Part shown: piece after piece, positions 52,145-60,882 of the stretch
How the letters are laid out: each line of letters begins with the position of its first letter
Position numbering within the stretch: position 1 is the stretch's first letter
NCBI GenBank assembly: GCA_031256975.1
Contig: JAIRPN010000003.1
Coordinates: forward strand, 1-64,000
Source of the DNA: Verrucomicrobiales bacterium
Lineage (GTDB): Bacteria; Verrucomicrobiota; Verrucomicrobiia; Methylacidiphilales; JAAUTS01
DNA: 64,000 nucleotides
Direction of reading: 5' to 3'
Translations under genes and position numbers: made by a program
Notes under the pieces: model-generated
Database searches by the model: none
Told to the model about the DNA's origin: nothing
What the model saw: only the letters and a program-made list of their open reading frames with translations

Positions 52145-53689
52145 ATGGAAACAACGGAACGCATTATCATTCTGGACTTCGGTTCACAGTACACACAAGT
52201 CATCGCACGCCGCGTGCGGGAATTTCAGGTTTTCTCGGAAATCCTTCCCTACACGACCAGCGCGAAAGCCATCGCCGAGCGTCAGCCGAAAGGCATTATT
52301 TTGTCGGGCGGCCCGGCCAGCGTGTATTCGCCGAAGGCGCCGCAGGTCGATCCGGAACTGTTTAAATTGGGCATCCCGGTGCTGGGCATTTGCTATGGCA
52401 TGCAGTTGATCGCCAAGAACCTTGGCGGCAAGGTGCACAAGAGCACGCATCGTGAGTATGGCCGCGGCACGCTAACGGTGAAGTCAACCAGCAAGCTGTT
52501 CGCCAAGCTGCCGAAGAAACTGGAAATCTGGAACAGTCATGGCGACAAATTGATCGGGGCGCCGAAGGGCTTCAAGGCCATCGCGGTGACCGAGAATGCC
52601 CCGTTTGCGGCGATCGAGCACACTAACGACCATATTTACGGCATTCAATTCCACCCCGAAGTGGCACACACGCCGAGGGGCAAGGAGATCCTGGGCAATT
52701 TCATCAAGGGCATCTGCAAATGCAAGGGTACCTGGACCACGGCCTCGTTCATCGACCGCACGGTGGCGGAAATTCGCGAGCAGGTTGGCAAGAGCAAGGT
52801 GATTCTCGGCCTGAGCGGCGGGGTCGATTCCAGTGTGGCGGCGGCCTTGATTCACAAGGCGATCGGCCGCCAGTTGACCTGTATCTATGTCGACAACGGC
52901 ATGATGCGTGCCAATGAAACCGAGAGTGTGAAACGGATCTTTGCCAACGGCCTGGGCCTGAAATTGGTGGTGGTGAACGCGTCGAAGAGCTTTTTGTCGA
53001 AGCTCAAGGGTGTCACCGATCCGGAAAAGAAGCGTAAGATCATCGGCGCGGAATTCATCCGTGTGTTCGAGGCGGCGAAGAAATCAGCCGGCAAGGCCGA
53101 ATTCCTGGCGCAGGGCACGGTTTATCCGGACGTGATCGAGAGTATTTCCATCGACGGCAACCCGGCGGCGATGATCAAGTCACACCACAATGTCGGCGGT
53201 TTGCCGAAGAACATGAAGTTCAAGCTGGTCGAGCCGCTGAAGCAGTTGTTCAAGGATGAAGTCCGCCAAGTGGGTGAGGCTCTCGGCTTGCCGAAGGAAA
53301 TGGTCTGGCGGCAGCCGTTCCCGGGACCGGGTTTGGCGGTGCGCTGTCTTGGCGAAATCACCGAGGAGAAATTGCGCATCCTGCGCGAGGCCGACCGGAT
53401 CATCGTCGAGGAGATGAAGAAGTCCGATTGGTATTACAAGGTTTGGCAATCTTTCGGTGTGTTGCTCCCGGTACGCAGCGTCGGCGTGATGGGTGATGAG
53501 CGGACCTATGATTACACCATCGCCATGCGCTGCGTGAACAGCCAGGACGCGATGACCGCCGACTGGACCCGTTTGCCGCACGAATTGCTGGCCAAGATTT
53601 CCAACCGCGTTATCAATGAAGTGCGCGGCGTGAACCGCATGGTGCTGGACATCAGCTCCAAGCCTCCGGCCACCATCGAGTGGGAATAA
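52145..53689 (+). CDS. guaA: GMP synthase (glutamine-hydrolysing)
   Basis: GuaA makes GMP from XMP. The N-terminal class I amidotransferase has GICYGMQ (catalytic Cys near 84) and [14 protein letters not shown] with the His-Glu pair. The ATP-pyrophosphatase domain begins with [17 protein letters not shown] near residue 220. The dimerisation domain ends TIEWE as in all GuaA. Length is 514 aa. It follows the ExbB/ExbD/TonB operon so tightly that it may share its transcript. A GTTAGCG inverted pair follows the stop. Confidence 0.98.
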   Translation: METTERIIILDFGSQYTQVIARRVREFQVFSEILPYTTSAKAIAERQPKGIILSGGPASVYSPKAPQVDPELFKLGIPVLGICYGMQLIAKNLGGKVHKSTHREYGRGTLTVKSTSKLFAKLPKKLEIWNSHGDKLIGAPKGFKAIAVTENAPFAAIEHTNDHIYGIQFHPEVAHTPRGKEILGNFIKGICKCKGTWTTASFIDRTVAEIREQVGKSKVILGLSGGVDSSVAAALIHKAIGRQLTCIYVDNGMMRANETESVKRIFANGLGLKLVVVNASKSFLSKLKGVTDPEKKRKIIGAEFIRVFEAAKKSAGKAEFLAQGTVYPDVIESISIDGNPAAMIKSHHNVGGLPKNMKFKLVEPLKQLFKDEVRQVGEALGLPKEMVWRQPFPGPGLAVRCLGEITEEKLRILREADRIIVEEMKKSDWYYKVWQSFGVLLPVRSVGVMGDERTYDYTIAMRCVNSQDAMTADWTRLPHELLAKISNRVINEVRGVNRMVLDISSKPPATIEWE

Positions 53690-53699
53690 CAGGATTGGG

Positions 53700-53727
53700 C
53701 GCTAACGGCGGACCCTTGCCGTTAGCG
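53700..53727. terminator. Hairpin from an inverted pair of CCGTTAGCG words
   Basis: CGCTAACGGC (53700-53709) and GCCGTTAGCG (53718-53727) are perfect ten-base inverted repeats around an eight-base loop, eleven bases after the guaA stop. TGTATTTT follows, a weak T-run. The arms are two copies of the word that is over-represented in the whole window, arranged as uptake-sequence pairs are in Neisseria terminators. Confidence 0.75.
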
Positions 53728-53821
53728 TGTATTTTCAGCCCATAATTCCTGCTTTCCATCGGATGATTATCTGCTACTGTGCGCGGGAGCCTTGAACGCC
53801 AAGGTATTAGAAGGAAACCCG

Positions 53822-55084
53822 ATGAAGCATCTCTCATATAAGCAGGCGGACTTTGTTGAACGTGTCAAGGAACTGAATCAAGGTGCGGAACCGCCGCACG
53901 AAATTGTGCAGCAGGTCCGGCAAATCCTGAGCCAGGTGAAGTCCGGAGGTGACATGGCCTTGCTGGAAATCAACAATCGTTTTTCCCCGGAACCGATCAC
54001 CCGGGCCGAGATGGAATTGAAGGCCAAGCCCAAGATTCCGAAACCGGCAATCAAGGATGCGTTGAAAAAGGCGCATCGCAACATCGAGAAATTTTACAAG
54101 GCGCGAATCCCGAAATCCTCGGTAAGCAAGAATTCCGAGGGTGCGTTGGTGGGCGAGATTTACCAGCCGTTGCGCCGTGTGGGAATTTATGTGCCGGGCG
54201 GGACTGCGCCGTTGGTGTCCTCGGCGCTCATGACGGTTACTTTGGCGAAGACCGCCGGAGTTAAGTCGATTGTTGTTTGCACGCCGGGGCCGGTGAATCC
54301 AGTATTGTATTATGCGATCCGGCTGGCGGGGGCCGATGAAGTTTACCAAGTTGGCGGCGCGCAGGCGATTGCGGCTATGGCTTTCGGTACTTCCAGCATC
54401 AAGCCGGTGAACAAGATTTACGGGCCGGGCAACGTGTATGTGGTGGAGGCCAAACGGCAGGTTTACGGCCGTGTTGGCATTGATTTGATCCCGGGACCCA
54501 GCGAGGTTGCGGTGCTGGCGGATAACAACGCCAAGGCGTCCTTTGTTGCCGCCGACATGCTGGCACAGGCCGAGCACGGCCCGCGCAGCCGGATTTTCCT
54601 GGTTAGCGACAGCGAGAAGATGATTGAGAAAGTAAAGGCGGAGATTGAAAAACAAATCCAGTCACTTGACCGCATCCAGTATTTGCGCGAGACGCTAAAT
54701 CTGGGCTGTTATTTTGTCTTGGTCAAAAATCTGAAGCAGGGTGTCGAGGTTATCGAGACCATCGCACCTGAACACTTGTCGTTAGCGTGCAAGGATGCGA
54801 AAAAACTGGCCGAGACCGTGCATCATTGCGGCGGGATATTTGTCGGCGATTACTCGCCGGTTGCGGCGGGCGATTATGCGGCGGGACCGAGCCACGTATA
54901 TCCTACCAATGGCTCGGCGGTCGCGTTTAGCGGCCTGACCATCGACCAGTTCTTCCGCAAGACCAGCTTTATCCGTTATGAACGGTCCTCGCTGAAAAAA
55001 GGTGCGAAGACCATTGAGACGCTGGCGGAAGTGGAAGGATTGACCGCGCACAAAAAATCAGTGTCGATTCGTTTTGCAAAATAG
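53822..55084 (+). CDS. hisD: Histidinol dehydrogenase
   Basis: HisD performs the last two oxidations of histidine synthesis. The start at 53822 (MKHLSYKQADFVERV) lies inside a longer frame beginning at 53792. Diagnostic segments are GRVGIYVPGGTAPLVSSALMT-like (RRVGIYVPGGTAPL), AGADEVYQVGGAQAIAAMAFGT, IYGPGNVYVVEAKR and DLIPGPSEVAVLAD. Catalytic residues lie in HCGGIFVGDYSPVAAGDYAAGPSHVYPT. The length is 420 aa. It heads a hisD-hisB-hisH cluster, with hisB 18 bp downstream. Confidence 0.97.
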   Translation: MKHLSYKQADFVERVKELNQGAEPPHEIVQQVRQILSQVKSGGDMALLEINNRFSPEPITRAEMELKAKPKIPKPAIKDALKKAHRNIEKFYKARIPKSSVSKNSEGALVGEIYQPLRRVGIYVPGGTAPLVSSALMTVTLAKTAGVKSIVVCTPGPVNPVLYYAIRLAGADEVYQVGGAQAIAAMAFGTSSIKPVNKIYGPGNVYVVEAKRQVYGRVGIDLIPGPSEVAVLADNNAKASFVAADMLAQAEHGPRSRIFLVSDSEKMIEKVKAEIEKQIQSLDRIQYLRETLNLGCYFVLVKNLKQGVEVIETIAPEHLSLACKDAKKLAETVHHCGGIFVGDYSPVAAGDYAAGPSHVYPTNGSAVAFSGLTIDQFFRKTSFIRYERSSLKKGAKTIETLAEVEGLTAHKKSVSIRFAK

Positions 55085-55102
55085 TTTACGGTTGGGTTAA
55101 GA

Positions 55103-55687
55103 ATGAGAAAAAGTTCAATTAAGCGCGATACCAAGGAAACGCAGATTCGTCTGAAACTGGACATTGATGGCCAGGGAATTTCCAAGATCAAAACCGGCAT
55201 TGGTTTCTTCGACCACATGCTGACATTGTTCAGCAAGCATTCGTTAATTGATCTGGAGGTGGTCGCTAACGGTGATCTTGAGGTGGACTATCATCACACG
55301 GTTGAGGATGTCGGTATTGTACTCGGCCAGGCGTTGAAGGAGGCAATCGGCGACAAGCGGGGTATCCAGCGTTACGGCTGGGCTTATTTGCCGATGGACG
55401 AAACCCTGACGCGCGCCGTGGTGGACCTGAGCAACCGTTTTTACTTGGAATTCCGTGTGCCGGCGGAACGGCGCAAGGCAGGGGATTTCCCGCTGCAATT
55501 GTTGGAAGAGTTCTTTCGTGCGGTGGCGGTGAACGCGGGCATGAATCTGCACATGGAATTGCTATACGGTCGTGATTCGCACCATATTGCCGAATCGCTG
55601 TTCAAGGGCTTTGCCAAGGCTCTGGACATGGCCTGCCGCAGGGATCCGCGGGTGAAGGGCTTGCCGAGCACCAAAGGTAAGCTTTAA
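55103..55687 (+). CDS. hisB: Imidazoleglycerol-phosphate dehydratase
   Basis: HisB dehydrates imidazoleglycerol phosphate. It is the monofunctional form (194 aa). Metal-binding motifs are FFDHMLTLFSKHSLIDLEV, YHHTVEDVGIVLGQAL and HHIAESLFKGFAKALDMAC. It starts RKSSIKRDTKETQIRLKLDI and ends with LPSTKGKL, as in most HisB proteins. It lies 18 bp after hisD and 11 bp before hisH. Confidence 0.97.
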   Translation: MRKSSIKRDTKETQIRLKLDIDGQGISKIKTGIGFFDHMLTLFSKHSLIDLEVVANGDLEVDYHHTVEDVGIVLGQALKEAIGDKRGIQRYGWAYLPMDETLTRAVVDLSNRFYLEFRVPAERRKAGDFPLQLLEEFFRAVAVNAGMNLHMELLYGRDSHHIAESLFKGFAKALDMACRRDPRVKGLPSTKGKL

Positions 55688-55698
55688 TTACACGTGTT

Positions 55699-56316
55699 GT
55701 GAAAGTCGGACTGATTGATTACGGCAGGGGCAACCTGCACAGCGTGAACAAGGCGCTGGAATCCCTTGGGGTCGAGGTGGAAATGCTCGCTAATGGCGAA
55801 AAATTTTCCACCAAGGACGTGCTGGTTTTGCCGGGCGTCGGTGCCTTTGGTGATGCCATGCAAAATCTTGATGAACGCGGCTTGGTGCAGCCGATTCAGG
55901 ATTGGGTCAAGGCCGGAAAACCGTTCCTTGGAATTTGCGTGGGTTGCCAGTTGTTGTTTGACGACGGCGATGAGAGCCCGGGAGCCCGTGGTTTGGGGCT
56001 GATCAAGGGCCGGGTGGTGCGTTTTCCTTCCTCGGTCGGCAAAATCCCGCACATGGGTTGGAATGAAGTGCAAGTGACGAAAGCCGGGGAAAACCTGTTC
56101 GATGGAATCCGGGAACCTTATTTCTACCATGTGCACTCTTATTTTCCTGAAGTTGCTGATTCCTCGCTGGTGGCCTGTTGGACCGAATACGAAGGGATAC
56201 GTTTTGCCAGTGGTGTGACCAAGGGCAACCTGGCCGCATTTCAGTTTCACCCCGAAAAGAGCCAGTCAAACGGGTTGCAACTGATCGGGAATTTTTTGCG
56301 CCAGTTTGGCCGTTAG
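55699..56316 (+). CDS. hisH: Imidazole glycerol phosphate synthase glutaminase subunit
   Basis: HisH supplies ammonia to HisF. The GTG at 55699 starts VKVGLIDYGRGNLHSVNKALE. The catalytic Cys is in FLGICVGCQLLFDDGDE (near residue 80), and His and Glu are in AFQFHPEKSQSNGLQLI. The 205-aa length is normal. hisF and hisA, usual neighbours, are absent here. A CCGTTAGCG word overlaps the last codons and stop (56310-56318). Confidence 0.95.
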   Translation: MKVGLIDYGRGNLHSVNKALESLGVEVEMLANGEKFSTKDVLVLPGVGAFGDAMQNLDERGLVQPIQDWVKAGKPFLGICVGCQLLFDDGDESPGARGLGLIKGRVVRFPSSVGKIPHMGWNEVQVTKAGENLFDGIREPYFYHVHSYFPEVADSSLVACWTEYEGIRFASGVTKGNLAAFQFHPEKSQSNGLQLIGNFLRQFGR

Positions 56317-56364
56317 CGGTAAAAAAGATTGGTAAAATCATGTTAGCCCGTATAGTCCAGTGAC

Positions 56365-56820
56365 ATGATTAAACGATCGCTTTGCCTGCTGGCATTTTCG
56401 ATTTTGATGGCTGCCTGCGGCGGTGGCAAATATGAACACAGTGAAATCCCGGCCACTACCGGTAATAATACTGCTCCCCAAACTACCCAGCCTGCGGCTC
56501 CGGCTGTCCAATCACCGTCCCAATCGACAATAACTCCGGCGCCATCGGGAGTGTCGTCATCCAACAGCAAACCGGTGATCTATGATTATCCCGGCAGCAC
56601 ACGGCAGATCGGTCTGGCTCCGGGGGCGAATTCTTCCGCATCGTCGTCTGCCTCCGCTGCGACAGCTTCCACTCATTCCGGCAAAACCTATACGGTGCAA
56701 AGTGGTGATTCCCTGTGGCGCATTGCCAACAGCCACGGTGTCACGGTTAGCGCTCTCAAGCAGGCAAACGGCCTGACCAGTGACACGATCAAGCCGGGAC
56801 AGGTCCTGCAGATTCCTTAA
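56365..56820 (+). CDS. LysM-domain lipoprotein, 151 aa
   Basis: A lipoprotein signal ([10 protein letters not shown], Cys18) is followed by a low-complexity Pro/Ser/Thr/Ala linker and one LysM domain at the C-terminus. The LysM domain reads [43 protein letters not shown]. It should be anchored in the outer membrane and bind peptidoglycan. It lies 23 bp before the YfhO-like gene. A close paralogue lies at 60192, starting with the same MIKR and ending with the same LysM pattern. Such proteins often act in cell-wall maintenance. Confidence 0.88.
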   Translation: MIKRSLCLLAFSILMAACGGGKYEHSEIPATTGNNTAPQTTQPAAPAVQSPSQSTITPAPSGVSSSNSKPVIYDYPGSTRQIGLAPGANSSASSSASAATASTHSGKTYTVQSGDSLWRIANSHGVTVSALKQANGLTSDTIKPGQVLQIP

Positions 56821-56843
56821 TTGGAGGAATTGAAATTCTTTCT

Positions 56844-59180
56844 ATGATCAGAGATTGGTATCAGCGGTTGTCTCAATTTGCTTACGAAAAGCGTATTCAT
56901 ATCGGTTGGTGCTGGGCGCTGGGCCTTTTGGCTGCCTGCCTGCTGGGCAAATACCTGTTTTCCGATGACATGGTGCTTTCCAAGGAAGGCACGGATGTTT
57001 CCAATTATTTTTACTATTCCTACACACTGGCATGGGATGGTCTGTCTCAAGGTCACCTAGTGAAATGGAATCCCTACGTTTATGGCGGTCAGCCCTTTTT
57101 GGGACCGTTTCAATCGGCGTTGCTTTATCCTGTGACTTGGATATTGACGTTTCTGCCGGTGTCCATGGCGTTGAACTGGACGGTGTTCCTGCACCTCTGG
57201 TTACTGGGCACGGGCATGTATGCCTGGTCGGTTTATCGTGGGCTGAAACCGCTGGCGGCTTTTGCGGTCGGAGTTGCCATGATGTTGGGCGGGCCATTTT
57301 TCGTGCATGTTTACGCCGGTCACATTCCGAACATTTGTTCCATGGCTTGGGCGCCGTTTGTCTTCTGGGGCATAGACGGCTGGTTGCGGCAACGTCATGG
57401 TGGCTGGCTGTTGTTGTCAGCCGCCGCGGCCGCAATGCAAATTTACGCGGGACATCCGCAATATTTTTATTACACCGCGATTACGGCGGGCCTTTATTCG
57501 TTGATCTTCCTGTTCGACGCTAATCACAAAAAATCGGCGGCAGTCGGATTGTTGCTGATTTATCCGTTGGCTATGTTGTTGGCGGCGGCGCAATTGTTGC
57601 CCGGTTTGAGCGCCACCAGCGAGTCGGTGCGCATGGGGGGCGCTAACTATGAATTCGCCTCGATGTTCGCGTTTCCATTTGAGAATCTTTTCACATTGTT
57701 GTCCCCCTGGTTTTTCGGCGACATGGAAGCGATGCCATACTGGGGTAAATGCTATCTATGGGAAATGCAGCTATACTGCGGGATTGGCATTCTGTTGTTA
57801 GCGGTATTCGGATTCTGCCAGTTTGGCAGGCAACGCAAGTTCCAGTTCCTGATCCTGTTCGGCATCCTTACGCTGTTGGCGGTCGGGTCGCGAACACCCT
57901 TGTACCAAGTATTGTATCATGTCTTGCCGGGTTACAGCATGTTCCGTGGTACATCGAAGTTCATCTTTTTTTTGGCATTGTTTGGCACGCTGATTGGCGG
58001 ACATGGCTTGAGCCTATTGATCGAGGGCAAGCGCCCGTTCCGCTGGCTGGCATGGACCGGCATAGGACTTGGCGCGGTACTGGCCCTGATCGGGCTTTCA
58101 TTGCAGGGACAAATCAGTGGTTGGTTCAACGACTTGCTGCAAACCTTGGGTGGTTCGGAATCTTATTTGGCGGGCAAACTCTTCGCCAAAGATGCCAATG
58201 CGCTGGCCGCTCAGAATTTCAGCGCCCACAGCCTGTTTTTCTCCAGCGTTTGGTTTTGCGTTTTTGGCAGTCTCTTTTTGGCCATACGACGTTGGAGGCA
58301 AGCCATCTGGATATTCGTAGCGATGATCGTGCTGGATTCCATTTTGTTCATCTGGCCAGTTCTTACCGGTTTTTCCGTTGACACAATCTCCTATCAACAG
58401 GTGGCGGAAGTGTTGAAAAAAAACCCGGGTGATTATCGTACATTGAATTTGTTCAATCCGGAGGCTAATGTGATGCTACGTTCCGAGGGACTGTGGGGTT
58501 ATGATCCCTTTGTACTGAAGCGTTATGCGGAATTCATGTTTTTTAGCCAGAAACAGAATCCGGACATGGCCTCACAGAATTTGCAGATCACGGAAAATTC
58601 GCCGCTGTTTGCCTTATTGCGTGGACGTATCGCCTTTGTGCCGAAACAGCAGGGGCTTTCGGTGGAGCCTTTGCAGGAGCAGATCTTCCCGCGTTTTTTT
58701 GTGGTGTCGAAGTATCGCGTGTTACAAAAACGCGATGAAATCCTGCAGACCTTGATGGATCCCTCGTTCAATCCAAGAAAGGAGGCAATTCTTGAGGAGG
58801 AACCAAATCTGCCGCCTGATCCGGGTGAACCGCAATACCAGATTCGTTTGCTCAGTTATTCATCGGATCACTGGACAATAGAAATCCTGACTGCCCATTC
58901 GGCGATTCTGATGATGACGGATGCTTACTCCAAGGACTGGAAAGTGATCGGCTTGCCGGGTAGCGTGCAGACCAATTATCATCTGCTACCTGCTGATTAT
59001 GCCCTGCGAGGAATCCCCTTGGCACCGGGGCGCCATGTGATCACGATTGAATACCAGCCGGGTGGTTTCTGGCGGGGACTGTTGATCAGTCAGATTGCCT
59101 GGCTGTTGCTGATAGGCGGCGCTTGCATACCGAGCCTGCGTGCACGGCTGGATTTGGGAAAACTGACGGCCGGTGCTTAG
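56844..59180 (+). CDS. YfhO-like polytopic membrane protein, 778 aa
   Basis: Thirteen or so membrane helices cover residues 20-530. The first periplasmic loop has DVSNYFYYSYTLAWDGLSQGHLVKWNPYVYGGQPFLG, with the Asp and Tyr pattern of GT-C glycosyltransferase-like YfhO proteins. The region after 540 is soluble, and a final helix lies near 745-765. YfhO members add sugars to teichoic or other surface polymers in some Firmicutes; the acceptor here is unknown. It converges with the methyltransferase, overlapping by four bases. Confidence 0.82.
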   Translation: MIRDWYQRLSQFAYEKRIHIGWCWALGLLAACLLGKYLFSDDMVLSKEGTDVSNYFYYSYTLAWDGLSQGHLVKWNPYVYGGQPFLGPFQSALLYPVTWILTFLPVSMALNWTVFLHLWLLGTGMYAWSVYRGLKPLAAFAVGVAMMLGGPFFVHVYAGHIPNICSMAWAPFVFWGIDGWLRQRHGGWLLLSAAAAAMQIYAGHPQYFYYTAITAGLYSLIFLFDANHKKSAAVGLLLIYPLAMLLAAAQLLPGLSATSESVRMGGANYEFASMFAFPFENLFTLLSPWFFGDMEAMPYWGKCYLWEMQLYCGIGILLLAVFGFCQFGRQRKFQFLILFGILTLLAVGSRTPLYQVLYHVLPGYSMFRGTSKFIFFLALFGTLIGGHGLSLLIEGKRPFRWLAWTGIGLGAVLALIGLSLQGQISGWFNDLLQTLGGSESYLAGKLFAKDANALAAQNFSAHSLFFSSVWFCVFGSLFLAIRRWRQAIWIFVAMIVLDSILFIWPVLTGFSVDTISYQQVAEVLKKNPGDYRTLNLFNPEANVMLRSEGLWGYDPFVLKRYAEFMFFSQKQNPDMASQNLQITENSPLFALLRGRIAFVPKQQGLSVEPLQEQIFPRFFVVSKYRVLQKRDEILQTLMDPSFNPRKEAILEEEPNLPPDPGEPQYQIRLLSYSSDHWTIEILTAHSAILMMTDAYSKDWKVIGLPGSVQTNYHLLPADYALRGIPLAPGRHVITIEYQPGGFWRGLLISQIAWLLLIGGACIPSLRARLDLGKLTAGA

Positions 59181-60070
59181 CGCTTGATGGCCAGAATTTC
59201 CATGCCGCCGCCGCGAAAATGGAAGGGCCGGTGTGCAAGCCCAAGTTTGCCAATGGTGTTTTGCAACAACGAACCGAACGATGAGGAATATTTTTTCAGC
59301 ACGCCGAGGATGTAGTTCAGATTGGTGATCTTGCCGCAGGGGCGGGCGTAAACCACCTGGAAGCCGCAATCCTCAAGTAGCTTAGTGATGGTCCTTGGCG
59401 AAAAATAATACAAGTGTTCCTCCGGTTTCATGTGCACCCATTGGCGGCGCATCAGGAAACGCCACCAACTGGCAAAGTTGGGTGTATGCAGCATGAATGC
59501 GCCCCCTGCGGCGAGCACACGATGGACTTCCCGCGCTTCGGCTTTTGGCTGGCCGTAATGCTCGATGACGTCGTTCATGACTACGGCATTAAAAGTACCG
59601 TCCGCAAATTTAACTTCCCGCAACGGTACATTGTGAATATTGAGGTTTAATTCGTTACGGGCGTAAGCAATGGCCTGGCCGGATAATTCAATACCCTGGG
59701 TTTCCCAGCCCCTTTCTCTTGCCTCTTCAAGCAAATAACCGAAGGCACAACCGATATCGAGGATTTTACCTTTGGGTACATGATTTTCCAGCTTGGCGAG
59801 TTGTTCCTGAAAGAATAGAACGTGCAGGTGACGGTCGGAGGCGTAATCGCTGTAACCGGTGAATTGATTATTCCCCCGCTGGAAATAGGAAGGATCGCGG
59901 TAAGTATCCAGGACGGCTTCCTGGCTGAGGCGGGGATTGACGTAGACCAGTCCGCACTGCCTGCACTGTACAATGGTATAATCCTTCCCGGACGAAGCTT
60001 GTTTGTTAAATACCACGCTAACATGGTCGGTGTCGCATATGGCGCAATTGATTTTTTCCAGAGATTGCAT
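59177..60070 (-). CDS. SAM-dependent methyltransferase with N-terminal zinc ribbon
   Basis: Residues 8-50 hold CAICDTD and CRQCGLVYVNPRLS, a CxxC/CxxC ribbon common in sugar and lipid methyltransferases. The class I fold follows with ILDIGCAFGYLLEEARERGWETQGIELS (motif I), FNAVVMNDVIEHYGQP and VLAAGGAFMLHTPNFASWW. The start at 60070 (MQSLEKINCAIC) is an ATG; a TTG extension is possible. Length is about 297 aa. Its neighbour YfhO suggests a role in surface glycan modification, by inference. Confidence 0.88.
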   Translation of the reverse strand: MQSLEKINCAICDTDHVSVVFNKQASSGKDYTIVQCRQCGLVYVNPRLSQEAVLDTYRDPSYFQRGNNQFTGYSDYASDRHLHVLFFQEQLAKLENHVPKGKILDIGCAFGYLLEEARERGWETQGIELSGQAIAYARNELNLNIHNVPLREVKFADGTFNAVVMNDVIEHYGQPKAEAREVHRVLAAGGAFMLHTPNFASWWRFLMRRQWVHMKPEEHLYYFSPRTITKLLEDCGFQVVYARPCGKITNLNYILGVLKKYSSSFGSLLQNTIGKLGLAHRPFHFRGGGMEILAIKR

Positions 60071-60191
60071 CTTAGAAGGGTGATAGTTTGCCAAAATTGG
60101 AAATATAAAAAAAGATTTTTATGTGAATATGGATGGGATTTTTGTGAAAATAAGTATGGTCATTTGCAAAACAGGTGTTTATTTAGAAAGC

Positions 60192-60524
60192 ATGATTAAG
60201 CGATTGGTTTGCATGGGCGCTGTTGCGGTTCTGGCCATTGGCTGCGCTGACAGCGGTAAGAAAACGGATAATCAACCGACAGCGGCAAGTGGTGACCCGA
60301 ATGCGGGCACTGTGGCGTATGGCGACCAGAATTCAACATTGCCTGCCAAGCCAGAGGCGGCTACTCCGGCAGTTTCGAATTCCGGCAAATCCTATACCGT
60401 GGTTAGCGGCGACTCCTTGTGGAAGATTGCGCGCAATAACGGCACCACCGTGGAAAAACTCAAGGCTGCCAATAACCTGACCACCGAGATGATTCATCCC
60501 GGCCAAGTGCTGGTGATTCCGTAA
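60192..60524 (+). CDS. LysM-domain lipoprotein, 110 aa
   Basis: This is a paralogue of the gene at 56365. The start at 60192 (MIKRLVCMGAVAVLAIGC, Cys18) gives a lipoprotein signal; a longer frame begins at 60123. A short linker precedes one LysM domain: YTVVSGDSLWKIARNNGTTVEKLKAANNLTTEMIHPGQVLVIP. It should be attached to the outer membrane and bind peptidoglycan. An intrinsic terminator follows 28 bp after the stop. A GTTAGCG word lies in the LysM codons at 60402. Confidence 0.88.
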   Translation: MIKRLVCMGAVAVLAIGCADSGKKTDNQPTAASGDPNAGTVAYGDQNSTLPAKPEAATPAVSNSGKSYTVVSGDSLWKIARNNGTTVEKLKAANNLTTEMIHPGQVLVIP

Positions 60525-60552
60525 GACGTTTCGAACTCATTGTTTCTTGAAG

Positions 60553-60584
60553 AGCACAACTCCTTTTGGGGCTGTGCTTTTTCT
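60553..60584 (+). terminator. Rho-independent terminator of the LysM gene
   Basis: AGCACA (60553-60558) pairs with TGTGCT (60573-60578), with inner CTCC/GGGG pairing possible, followed by TTTTTCTTT. It terminates plus-strand transcription after the second LysM lipoprotein gene. It separates that gene from the phased repeat array. Confidence 0.85.
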
Positions 60585-60632
60585 TTGTACCAGCGGGGCT
60601 TGGGACGGAAGAAGGTCGGTACATTAACCAAT

Positions 60633-60830
60633 CACGTATTGCATATGTTTCTGATATGCTAAGCATATTTTATGGATATGCACTGAATAGTTTAAATGTA
60701 TGCTGAGCATTTTGGCATTATATGCGGTGAATATAGTTAAAATATGCGTCGGATATTGAAAATATATGCCATGCATATTAATAAAATATGCATGGCATAT
60801 TGGCCAAGTATTCAGTCGATTTTAGCTTAT
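60633..60830. repeat. Phased array of TATGC-N3-GCATA palindromes, 22-bp period
   Basis: TATGC starts at 60655, 60677, 60699, 60721, 60743, 60765 and 60787, each exactly 22 bp after the last, with a degenerate TATTC at 60809 and a half unit from 60633. The second conserved word is GCATATT at offset 8, so intact units (for example 60655, 60765 and 60787) contain TATGC-N3-GCATA inverted repeats. The seven-base spacer after it is AT-rich and variable. The array lies between convergent genes (LysM and rhlE), so it is not a promoter. It could be a multi-site binding element. Confidence 0.9.
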
Positions 60831-60882
60831 AACAGCGGGGTTATGAACCGGGAGATGACCGGGAATTTGCGGGATTACCCTG

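Noticed and set aside
60633-60830. CRISPR array or plasmid replication origin
   Set aside because: The units are degenerate and only 22 bp long with no spacers; no replication initiator gene or other plasmid feature lies nearby, so the iteron idea remains only a comparison.
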